This document shows, piece after piece, positions 1 to 7,082 of a stretch of 19,134 nt of DNA (position 1 is the first letter of the stretch; each line of letters starts with the position of its first letter). Made by a program: the position numbers and the translations under genes. The DNA comes from CAYXPG01 sp964564845 (GTDB lineage: Bacteria > Planctomycetota > Phycisphaerae > Sedimentisphaerales > Anaerobacaceae). The stretch covers positions 1 to 19,134 of the forward strand of contig CAZMCN010000027.1 in NCBI GenBank assembly GCA_964564845.1. Direction: 5' to 3'. The notes under the pieces were generated by a model, which was given only the letters and a program-made list of their open reading frames with translations, was not told the DNA's origin and did not search any database.

Positions 1-184
1 AACAGTGAAAAATTTTTTGAAAAAGACTCTTGACTCGGCTCCGGTTCATAGGATTGCACAGATTTGATTTCTATTAGAAAAGAAGCTTAGCGGCGCAAAG
101 ATACCGGAAGGCGCTCAGGTCAATGGTGCGTCGGCCGCCAAAGTGATCCCGGGTAAGGCGATTAACCCATCATTCCCTACACTG
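1..184. other. Region downstream of aspS with no recognisable gene
   Basis: This stretch lies past the aspS stop codon. Both strands have short open stretches that read like protein. The plus strand gives KKLSGAKIPEGAQVNG and onward from about position 82; the minus strand gives GRRTIDLSAFRYLCAAKLLF ending near position 75. Neither has a start codon with a ribosome binding site, and I recognise neither. It may be the remains of a gene or a dispersed non-coding repeat. No clear terminator hairpin for aspS is visible. Confidence 0.3.
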
Positions 185-1999
185 CTACTTTTGCTCGTTT
201 GTTTTATGCTCGACTGTATGTGAGTGTCTCTGTGTTCGCAGGTTTAACTCATCGAGCTGCTTGGTGTCCACTTCGCTGGGTGCATCGGTCAGGAGACACT
301 GTCCTCGCTGGGTCTTCGGAAATGCAATAACATCTCTTATATTGTCCGTTCCGGTCAGAAGCATAACAATTCTGTCAAGGCCAAAAGCTATCCCGCCGTG
401 CGGCGGCGCTCCATATTCAAGGGCCTTTAAGAAAAATCCGAACTGCCGCTGTGCCTGGCTCCTGGAAATTTTAAGCAGGTCAAATATCTTCTGCTGCAAC
501 ACGGTCTCGTGGATACGAATGCTTCCGCCGCCGATTTCCGAGCCGTTGACGACAATATCATAAGCCATTGAGCGAATATTGGCAGGGTCGGTTTCGAGCT
601 TGCCAACATCCTCCGGCACAGGCGCAGTGAACGGATGGTGCAGAGAATCATAGCGATTTGCCTCCTCATTCCACTCAAACAACGGAAAATCCACCACCCA
701 GACAAATTCAAAACTGTTTTCATCGTATAAGTTCTGCTCTTTTGCCAGTCTGCGGCGCAGAGCAGCCAACGCTTTATTAGCGGTTCTTTCATCATCGGCA
801 ACTAACAAAATCAAATCGCCGTTTCTGGCACCGAACCGCTCGATAATCCGCTGCAGTTGCTCGGGGGTAAAGAACTTGGCGATGCTGCCGGACAGGGTAA
901 GCTTGTCGTTTTCCTTCTTTACCTTGAACCATATCAGCCCCTTCGCACCGTAATCGCCGACAAATTCGGTCAGCGTTCTTTCAATGTCACTTCTTGAATA
1001 CCTGTCGCCACCCCCTGTGCAGAGACCTTTTACAACGCCGCCTTTCTCAATAACCGATGTAAATACCTTGAAAGTGCATTCCTTTGCAATGTCTGATATA
1101 TCTCTGAGCTTCATATCGAAGCGCAGGTCCGGTCTATCGGTACCGTAATCAGCCATCGCCTCTTTATAGCTCATTCTTCGTATCGGAACTTCCACCTCCA
1201 CATCCAGTATCTTCTTCCAAACCTCTGCCACCATTTTTTCGTTAATGCCGATGACATCATCGACATCGGCAAAGCTGACCTCGACGTCAATTTGAGTGAA
1301 CTCAGCCTGGCGGTCGGCCCGCGGGTCCTCATCACGGAAGCAGCGGACTATCTGGAAATACTTATCAACTCCGCTGACCATTAGAATCTGCTTGAAGAGC
1401 TGCGGTGATTGCGGCAGGGCGTAAAAACAGTTTTTATGCAGTCTGCTCGGCACAAGAAAATCTCTCGCTCCTTCCGGCGTGCTCTTTGCCAGCATAGGTG
1501 TCTCAATTTCCCAAAAACCCAGTCGGTCGAAATAATCACGGACAACCTTGCCGGCACGGTGACGGATTCGCATTTTTTCATGCATCTGCGGCCGGCGCAA
1601 ATCGATATAGCGTCGGCTCAGACGCAGCTCTTCGCCCGTCTTTTCGGCATCGTCCAGCTCAAAGGGCGGAGTTTTGGAGGTATTGAGTATTTCCAACTTT
1701 TCAACAGCCACTTCGATTTGACCGGTCGCCAGTTTTGGATTTTCCAAACCTTTGCCTCTGTGTTGAACTACACCCCGTGCTGCAATCACCCATTCGTGGC
1801 GAACTGTCCGGGCCAGCTTGTGGGCCTGTGGTTGAGATTCGGGATTGAAGACTAACTGGGTAAGGCCCTCTCTGTCCCGCAGGTCAAAAAAAACCAAATT
1901 GCCGTGGTCGCGATAGGAATGCACCCACCCTGACAAAGTTACCTTCCTGCCGGCATCCTCCAGCCGAAGCTGCCCGCAGGTATGTGTTCTTTTGAGCAT
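185..1999 (-). CDS. aspS: Aspartyl-tRNA synthetase, bacterial type, probably non-discriminating
   Basis: This cytoplasmic class II enzyme charges tRNA-Asp, and probably also tRNA-Asn, with aspartate. The 604 residues match the usual bacterial length. The order is an N-terminal OB-fold anticodon-binding domain (about 1-110), the catalytic core with motif 2 as FRDEDPRADRQAEF (221-234), an inserted GAD domain (about 290-420), and motif 3 as GLDRIVMLL (540-548). The start is ATG at 1999, preceded at about 10 nt by an AGGA. Residue 32 is His in the sequence YRDHG, where the discriminating E. coli enzyme has Leu, and residue 84 is Gly where E. coli appears to have Lys. From published work on the Pseudomonas enzyme these two positions mark the relaxed form that also makes Asp-tRNA-Asn for GatCAB. 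The alignment was done from memory. The family call is very secure; the specificity is an inference. Confidence 0.97.
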   Translation of the reverse strand: MLKRTHTCGQLRLEDAGRKVTLSGWVHSYRDHGNLVFFDLRDREGLTQLVFNPESQPQAHKLARTVRHEWVIAARGVVQHRGKGLENPKLATGQIEVAVEKLEILNTSKTPPFELDDAEKTGEELRLSRRYIDLRRPQMHEKMRIRHRAGKVVRDYFDRLGFWEIETPMLAKSTPEGARDFLVPSRLHKNCFYALPQSPQLFKQILMVSGVDKYFQIVRCFRDEDPRADRQAEFTQIDVEVSFADVDDVIGINEKMVAEVWKKILDVEVEVPIRRMSYKEAMADYGTDRPDLRFDMKLRDISDIAKECTFKVFTSVIEKGGVVKGLCTGGGDRYSRSDIERTLTEFVGDYGAKGLIWFKVKKENDKLTLSGSIAKFFTPEQLQRIIERFGARNGDLILLVADDERTANKALAALRRRLAKEQNLYDENSFEFVWVVDFPLFEWNEEANRYDSLHHPFTAPVPEDVGKLETDPANIRSMAYDIVVNGSEIGGGSIRIHETVLQQKIFDLLKISRSQAQRQFGFFLKALEYGAPPHGGIAFGLDRIVMLLTGTDNIRDVIAFPKTQRGQCLLTDAPSEVDTKQLDELNLRTQRHSHTVEHKTNEQK

Positions 2000-2093
2000 G
2001 TTAAAAATTCCTACAGACCTAATACAAAAAACCAGTAGTCAAATTTAGAGAGACTTTTGCCTTTTTTTCTAATGATATGAAAACGATTTCTCT

Positions 2094-2685
2094 TTATTCG
2101 CCCACGATCTCTCCATAATCTACCTGAATTCCATCTTTAATCTTTTCGTAATATATTGTCTTAACTGATATATCTTCCTGTAAAGCAGCTTTAACTTTGT
2201 ATGTGTGTGGTTTTATTGAAACGGGAATATCTGCAACATACCCATCAATTCCTTTTGATTCTTCCGTTCGTTCCGATAGGCGGAAGTTTACACCTTTTAT
2301 CTCGGCTGCCTTTTTTAACACAGCTTCGTGGAACCTCAAAACCCATAAAGGTTTTGACAATCACTAAATCACGAACCCATTTTTCAACAATATCTTTATC
2401 GATTTTTTCTATGCCATTTTTAAGATTTTTAACCATTTGCAGGATTTTTTCGGTTGCTGTTTTTATGGCATCTGTTTTTTGTTGTAGATACCATTGCTCC
2501 CATTCAGGTAAGGTTTTACCGGTAAAGTGCTGGATAAGTTCGGTCATCTGACCGACAACTTTCGGCCTCGTCCCCTGGGCATTTTGATTTGCTAAATTGA
2601 TAAGCTGAGTCGTATATGTAGGAAACTCCGGCGTTTCGATATCTAACAATCTTCTGATTCCTTCATTGCTTAATTTTATTTTCAT
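2094..2685 (-). pseudogene. MjaI-family restriction endonuclease, broken by a 1-nt frameshift
   Basis: The gene starts at ATG 2685, overlapping the methyltransferase stop by ATGA. It reads 115 residues in frame, including YTTQLINLANQNAQGTRPKV, typical of MjaI-type enzymes. At the run of four A on the plus strand (2338-2341) the frame breaks; the first frame then adds about 31 unrelated residues and stops at 2245. Removing one base restores LRFHEAVLKKAAEIKG and onward to 2094, giving about 196 residues, the expected family size. The likely PD-(D/E)XK catalytic core, with Asp in GIDGY and Lys in SIKP, lies wholly after the break. The downstream half could start alone only at a TTG near 2360, with no visible ribosome binding site. 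As it stands no active enzyme is expected unless the extra base is a sequencing error or is bypassed by frameshifting. MjaI cuts CTAG, so that is the inferred target. Confidence 0.85.
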
Positions 2686-4190
2686 GTTTTTCCCACCAAT
2701 TGGGCAGACAAAGAAACAAACTTGTTTTTCATCTTGTAATCCGATATTGTATCAACATCTACGAGTCTGTTTTTAACAAGGCGAGCATTCACAAAAGTCT
2801 TATTTTTTAAGTATAAATAGCAGAGAAGATTGTTATCTTTATCATGTTTTACTTCATCAAACCGCAAAAATATTTTCTGCCCCTTAGTTAAATTCTCTAA
2901 GAACCGGATGGCCTTACCGTTTCTTTTGCTGTTCGATTTTACTCCGATGAGGTGTATTTTTGCTCCTGTATCCAATAAAAGCTCCGAGGGTGAAATAACT
3001 TTTTTCACTATGTAGTATCTTTCCTTGTCCGGTTCCTTTCCGTCGACTCGAGAGCCGAATCTTAATGGTTTTGGGGCGGTTCTGCGCTCAAAAGTGATAG
3101 GGTCTTTAAATATATAAGGAAGGTTTTGAACCTCTTTGTTAAAGTCTGTGTTTTTCAATTGTTGCTTAACAACCTCGACTTCCATATCTCTCTCAAAAAT
3201 ACCTGTATAGCTCGTAAGTCTTTTCTTTATAGCTGGTGAATACGCTTCGTTAATCTCATATCCTATCGAATTTCTCGCGTTTTTAAGAGCTACGACAGAT
3301 GTTGTCCCGCTTCCGAGGAATGGGTCAAGAATCATATCGCCGACGAAGCTGAACATTTTAATAAGTCTTTTAGGCAACTCTTCCGGGAACGGAGCTAAAT
3401 GATGGTCTTGTTTTTCGCCACTGAAGTTCCAATGTCCATAGAAATACTGATTCCATTCATCGTGAGAGAGCTTCGATTTCTCTTTTATTTCCTTTGATAC
3501 CTTCGGTGGTTTTCCTGATTTTTTAAATATCAGGATAAATTCATAGTCCAGCTTGACAATCCCATTTCTGGGGTAAGGGAAAGAACCCATCACGGTAGCT
3601 CCGCCGGTAGTATTGCAGGTGGTAACTTTCTGCCAGATTATTGCTCCCATATAATCAAAGCCAGCCGTCTCACAGAATTTAATAATCTCCGTGCGAATGG
3701 GGATAATCTTATACCTGCCATAATAAACAGCTCGAGCAAATTGATCACCGATGTTGATACAGAGTCGACAACCTTTATGAAGTACACGATGACACTGGTT
3801 CCAGACCAAATTCAGATTGTTGATATAGTCTTGATAGCTGTCGTTGTATCCGATCTGCTCTTTTACGCCGTAATCCTTCAATTGCCAGTATGGTGGGGAG
3901 GTGATAATTAGATGCACGGATTCATCCTTTACCTCGTCCATTTTTCGCGAATCGCCGATTATTATCTTATGGCAGCTCATTCGTAACCACCTCTTTAATT
4001 CTTCAACTGGTACCCAGCGTAAATTAGGATAGCCGAACGGCTGTATTTCGTCAACAACAGTTTTAATATTTGCTTCGTAGGTGACCGAACAACAGCCAAT
4101 ACCGGCATTTTTTGTTATTGAAATCACCCAGCCAGACTCCACAATAACAAAAGTTTCACAAAGACCTGCCTCCCGAAAGGTTTCGGGCAA
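2682..4190 (-). CDS. Beta-class DNA methyltransferase (N4-cytosine or N6-adenine) with SNase-like C-terminal domain
   Basis: This is the modification half of a restriction-modification pair; it moves methyl groups from S-adenosylmethionine to DNA bases. Counting from a TTG at 4190, the catalytic motif IV is TSPPYW (97-102) and the AdoMet-binding motif I is DPFLGSGTT (289-297). Motif IV before motif I is the beta order, and SPPY is common in N4-cytosine enzymes. The better start is probably ATG at 3980 (residue 71), which follows AGAGGTGG at 6 nt and begins MSCHKIIIGD, a typical family N-terminus; the protein would then have 432 residues. Residues about 391-475 resemble the staphylococcal nuclease OB-fold (IHLIGV, FLRFD, FVNARLV), but the positions of its catalytic Asp, Glu and Arg residues are not conserved, so this part is probably a binding domain. 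The stop overlaps the endonuclease start. CTAG is the likely target, by association with the MjaI-family partner. Confidence 0.9.
   Translation of the reverse strand: MPETFREAGLCETFVIVESGWVISITKNAGIGCCSVTYEANIKTVVDEIQPFGYPNLRWVPVEELKRWLRMSCHKIIIGDSRKMDEVKDESVHLIITSPPYWQLKDYGVKEQIGYNDSYQDYINNLNLVWNQCHRVLHKGCRLCINIGDQFARAVYYGRYKIIPIRTEIIKFCETAGFDYMGAIIWQKVTTCNTTGGATVMGSFPYPRNGIVKLDYEFILIFKKSGKPPKVSKEIKEKSKLSHDEWNQYFYGHWNFSGEKQDHHLAPFPEELPKRLIKMFSFVGDMILDPFLGSGTTSVVALKNARNSIGYEINEAYSPAIKKRLTSYTGIFERDMEVEVVKQQLKNTDFNKEVQNLPYIFKDPITFERRTAPKPLRFGSRVDGKEPDKERYYIVKKVISPSELLLDTGAKIHLIGVKSNSKRNGKAIRFLENLTKGQKIFLRFDEVKHDKDNNLLCYLYLKNKTFVNARLVKNRLVDVDTISDYKMKNKFVSLSAQLVGKT
3981..3994 (-). promoter_or_regulatory. 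Ribosome binding site supporting the internal methyltransferase start
   Basis: On the minus strand AGAGGTGG (3994-3987) stands 6 nt before ATG 3980-3978. The TTG at 4190 has no comparable site. This argues that the preceding 70 codons are either leader or a fused unknown segment rather than the true N-terminus. Confidence 0.6.
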
Positions 4191-4534
4191 GCAAGGTAAA
4201 TTTGTTGCGAAAGAACGACATAGGAGGATATATCGAAGACTTCAGTCAACTTTGTTATTTTGAAAATTTCGTAAATCTTTGTGTTTATATTGCGAAGTTG
4301 TAATTGACCCCTGCGTTCGCAAATATTTTTGTGGATTTTAACTAAAAGTCCTAAGACAGCCGAAGGCTTTTAGTAAGCATTTGATACAAAATGACATCGG
4401 CACTGAAAATATCCGCTCCGGCAATCAGTGCGAAGCTTCGAACTTGGCAGTGCCGAAAAATATTTTAACCTTCATCGGCCTTTGGGTTATGAGTCAATAG
4501 CGTTTGGTGCCGCGATGTGCAAAATTGTTGTTGA
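4191..4534. other. Intergenic region between methyltransferase and kinase genes, with inverted repeats
   Basis: This 344-base stretch holds no convincing gene. It contains CTAAAAG (4342-4348) with its complement CTTTTAG (4367-4373), and TCGGCACTG (4397-4405) with CAGTGCCGA (4448-4456). A weak promoter for the methyltransferase is possible on the minus strand, with TTGACT (4249-4244) and TCCTAT (4225-4220) 18 nt apart. Just inside the longer methyltransferase frame lies a further palindrome, CCCGAAAGGTTTCGGG (4172-4187). Confidence 0.5.
4397..4456. repeat. Inverted repeat with 9-bp perfect arms
   Basis: TCGGCACTG (4397-4405) and CAGTGCCGA (4448-4456) are perfect complements 42 nt apart. The interval contains GCGAAGCTTCG, also self-complementary, so a branched fold is possible. 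It lies past the kinase stop codon and could end or protect that transcript, or belong to a small RNA. There is no clean T-run directly after the stem on either strand. Confidence 0.45.
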
Positions 4535-6100
4535 TTACGAGTTTGATTGCTGAGCAACGGTGTTTTCCATAAGGTCGTCCATTTTCTCAGGTAATACCTC
4601 TGACGCTGATTTGGCAGCTAACGGTAAAAAGACGGTAAAGGTTGTGCCTTTGTCCACTTCACTTTTCACCTCAATTCTGCCGTCGTGCATCATCACGATT
4701 TTATTAACGATGGCAAGGCCCAAACCGGTGCCCTGAATTTGTTTGCCGGACCTTTGTACCCGGTAAAACCTCTCAAATATTTTTGGAAGCGACTCCTTGG
4801 GTATTCCCATGCCCGTATCTTTGACGCTCAGAACCAATTCTTCGTTCTTGTGCCGAACATTGACGTAAATGCAACCTTTTTCAGGTGTAAACTTGATTGC
4901 GTTACTAATCAGGTTTGTTAAAACCTGAATAATTTTATCACTATCAAAACTGGCTTTGGGCAGGTTGTCCTCCAGTTGAAGATTAAGAGCAACCCCTTTA
5001 TTTTCTGCCGAAGGAGACATTGCCTTATGAACGTCTTCGATGACTTCTTTTATATCATTTAGCTGTATATTAAGTCCCATCTTGCCGGCCTCAAGCTTTT
5101 GAAAATCCAGAACATCATTGATGAGTCTGGCAAGTCTGTCTGCGTTTCTTTTTGCAATATTTAAAAAGTTCCTTTGTTTGTTGTTAACTTCTCCTAATAC
5201 TCCGTCCAAAATAATGCTGACTCCTTCTATTATCGACGCCAGAGGCGTCCGCAGTTCGTGTGAGACTGTAGATATAAACTGTGATTTCATTTCCATCGTC
5301 TCTTTGAGTTTTTTCTCGGCCCGCTTGCGCTCGGTGATATCTTTGAAAACACCTATCGAACCGGTCGTTTTGCCTTCGGGATTTTTCAGGACGCTGAGCG
5401 AAACATCAATGTTAATTACTTTGCCGTCCTTTTTAATCATCTTTGTTTCCAGGTGATGCTGCATTCCTTTTTGTCTTACATTGTGGCTTCTTATTTTTTC
5501 CCACTCCTGGGCGGGGTAAAGTGAACTGACCGGTTTAAGATACAAAGCTTCTTTGTCCATCCCAAGAAGAGTCTCTGTAAACTTGTTCCAGGAAATCAGC
5601 CGTTCCTGTTCGTCGGCCATTGTAATGGCAATTGCCGAGTTTTCAAAAATTGTCCGGTATTTTTCTTCGGTCAACTGGAGTTTGTTGTCCGTCTTCTTTC
5701 GCTCGATAGCATAATAAATGGATTTATTTAACGTACGTGTGTTGTAGTTACCTTTTATAAGATGCTCCTGAGCACCGCAGGTAAAGGCTTTTAAGCCAAA
5801 GTCCTCATTGTATTCGCCTGTAATAACTACAATTGCGGCTTGAGGATGTCTTTGACTTATTCCAACCAAAGTATCCAGGCCTTTACTGTCCGGAAGGTTT
5901 AAATCGAGCAGCACCACGCTAAAATTAATTCTGTCCAAAAGTTCGAAAGCGGCCTGAAGAGTTTCAGCAGATTTTACTTCTGAGACAGGCAGTGAGGTTC
6001 TGGATAACAATTGCAGTAATAGTGCCTTGCTTGTCGGGTCGTTTTCGACGATGAGTATTGTTAATGGTTCTAAAGTGCCATATTTTATTGCTTGACTCAC
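4535..6100 (-). CDS. REC-PAS-histidine kinase
   Basis: This 521-residue signalling kinase has no membrane segment or signal peptide, so it should be cytoplasmic. The order is an N-terminal receiver (about 13-130, phospho-acceptor Asp66 in VVLLDLNLP), a PAS domain (about 145-260, ending GVFKDITERKRAE), a dimerisation/phospho-acceptor helix pair with His281 in STVSHELRTPLAS, and a catalytic ATPase domain with N box NLISN (396-400), G1 box DTGMGIP (428-434) and G2 box GTGLGL (457-462). Having the receiver first suggests that the kinase takes input from another kinase or is tuned by its own phosphorylation. The start is GTG at 6100, preceded by AGGA at about 8 nt. A response regulator gene lies 200 bases upstream on the same strand. 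The signal it senses cannot be read from the sequence. Confidence 0.93.
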   Translation of the reverse strand: MSQAIKYGTLEPLTILIVENDPTSKALLLQLLSRTSLPVSEVKSAETLQAAFELLDRINFSVVLLDLNLPDSKGLDTLVGISQRHPQAAIVVITGEYNEDFGLKAFTCGAQEHLIKGNYNTRTLNKSIYYAIERKKTDNKLQLTEEKYRTIFENSAIAITMADEQERLISWNKFTETLLGMDKEALYLKPVSSLYPAQEWEKIRSHNVRQKGMQHHLETKMIKKDGKVINIDVSLSVLKNPEGKTTGSIGVFKDITERKRAEKKLKETMEMKSQFISTVSHELRTPLASIIEGVSIILDGVLGEVNNKQRNFLNIAKRNADRLARLINDVLDFQKLEAGKMGLNIQLNDIKEVIEDVHKAMSPSAENKGVALNLQLEDNLPKASFDSDKIIQVLTNLISNAIKFTPEKGCIYVNVRHKNEELVLSVKDTGMGIPKESLPKIFERFYRVQRSGKQIQGTGLGLAIVNKIVMMHDGRIEVKSEVDKGTTFTVFLPLAAKSASEVLPEKMDDLMENTVAQQSNS

Positions 6101-6125
6101 TTTTTGTTCCTATAAATATCTTTTG

Positions 6126-6138
6126 TCACAAAATGTGA
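6126..6138. promoter_or_regulatory. Short palindrome upstream of the kinase gene
   Basis: TCACA (6126-6130) and TGTGA (6134-6138) form a perfect inverted repeat around AAA, extended imperfectly on both sides to CTTTT and AAAAG. It lies 26 bases before the kinase start. It could be an operator for a dimeric regulator or a leader hairpin; one copy alone does not decide this. Confidence 0.25.
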
Positions 6139-6199
6139 AAAAGTTACTCTCTTGCCTGTGATTACACGAGGCAGCCGAAGACGGGGCTGATATTCAGCA

Positions 6200-6238
6200 A
6201 GGGTTCCCATTTTGCGAAAAATGGCAAAATGAGTCCCT
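6200..6238. repeat. Dispersed palindrome, copy A
   Basis: Left arm AGGGTTCCCATTTTGC (6200-6215), loop GAAAAATG, right arm GCAAAATGAGTCCCT (6224-6238). It shares arm sequence, arm length and 8-nt loop length with copies at 10080, 10491 and 14382. It lies in the 200-base gap between the response regulator and kinase genes. Confidence 0.75.
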
Positions 6239-6300
6239 GTCTGTTTTAATAATACACTTTTGGTCTCCGCCGGCTCCGTTTTTGGGCCGGATTTTATACA

Positions 6301-6732
6301 TTATTCCGGGGTTTTGTTTTCCAGGGTATTTGTGATTTTTTCAATCAACTCCGTGAAATCAAACGGCTTTGTGACGTAGTCCGCAATGCCATATGATGAA
6401 GCTCTGGCTATGTCCTGTGCCTCGCAAAGTGCGGTGCACATTATTACGGGTATGTCTTTTAAGTCCGGGTGCTTCCTGATGCGCTCAAGCATCTCGTGCC
6501 CATTCATAACCGGCATATTGGTATCCAGAAGTATAAGGTCGGGTTTTTCATTCACTGCTTTTTCCAGCCCTTCTTCGCCGTTGGCGGCGGTGATGACCTC
6601 ACATTTACACCATTCCAGGCGGCATTGAATGGTGCTGACCAAATCAGGCTCGTCATCGACGACGAGTATTCTCGCCCGGCCGAGCTGCTTTTTTGACTTA
6701 AATATGCCTAACACCACCACATTCCTTATCAA
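6301..6732 (-). CDS. Single-domain response regulator
   Basis: A stand-alone receiver (CheY-like) with no output domain, so it would act by protein contact or as a phosphotransfer step. The acidic pair is in ILVVDDEPD (residues 26-27), the phospho-acceptor is Asp70 in LILLDTNMP, and the switch Lys122 is in VTKPFDF. The longest frame starts at TTG 6732, but AAGGA (6727-6723) is followed by GTG codons at 6717 and 6714 at spacings of 5 and 8 nt, so the real protein is probably 137-138 residues. It precedes the hybrid kinase on the same strand, with palindrome copy A in the gap, and diverges from the secretion operon. It plausibly exchanges phosphate with that kinase; nothing in the sequence ties either to the secretion genes beyond position. 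Confidence 0.9.
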   Translation of the reverse strand: MIRNVVVLGIFKSKKQLGRARILVVDDEPDLVSTIQCRLEWCKCEVITAANGEEGLEKAVNEKPDLILLDTNMPVMNGHEMLERIRKHPDLKDIPVIMCTALCEAQDIARASSYGIADYVTKPFDFTELIEKITNTLENKTPE

Positions 6733-7082
6733 AATTGCATATTTTGAATCTGTTGAAGTTCTGTCCTCACAGATTCGTTTTATAGATTTTTTCGACTTAA
6801 ACCTGTGTTCATATTAGCCAAAAAACAATTGCCGCCTAAAAATGGGGCTGGAGGAGAATTACAGCCCGATGAGTTTAGATGTCTTCGGAATAAAATGGGA
6901 TTATCAGCCGTGTATTACCTATGCGTGCTAATAAATTTTTCTCGTTTGGTTATCGGCCCTAAGAGTCGTCTTTTGCCGCCTCGAAGCTGAAATGCAGGAT
7001 GTTTTTCGTTAAGTCGGTACAAGGTGATGTCGATTGAAATTGTGGAATTAATCTAAACTTGTATTGGACAGAATAGCCAGTT
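6733..7082. other. Divergent intergenic region between response regulator and gspE
   Basis: This 350-base stretch should hold the promoters of both the signalling genes and the secretion operon, but I see no confident -35/-10 pair. GGGCTG (6845-6850) and CAGCCC (6862-6867) form a 6-bp stem around an SD-like GGAGGAG (6850-6856). Twelve nt past that site an ATG opens a 20-codon frame (6869-6931, MSLDVFGIKWDYQPCITYAC) that could be a leader peptide, with very low confidence. Confidence 0.4.

Noticed and set aside
80..170. Possible riboswitch (c-di-GMP type) near GGCGCAAAG
   Set aside because: The conserved core and the paired elements do not line up on either strand, and no gene follows in the right direction.
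2320..2360. Programmed ribosomal frameshift in the endonuclease gene
   Set aside because: A +1 shift at GGT TTT GAG would restore the frame, but there is no stop codon in the zero frame at the site, no nearby SD-like stimulator and no classic slippery sequence. A 1-base insertion in the run is simpler.
4081..4263. Small plus-strand gene with AGGAGG-like sequence nearby
   Set aside because: The AGGAGG lies inside the frame rather than before a start, and the product is the shadow of the minus-strand methyltransferase frame.
6126..6138. CRP/FNR site
   Set aside because: Those sites read TGTGA-N6-TCACA; here the half-sites are in the reverse order around only 3 bases, so I list it only as a palindrome.
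6805..6990. 61-codon plus-strand frame upstream of gspE
   Set aside because: It has no clear ribosome binding site, no recognisable content and lies in a region expected to hold promoters.
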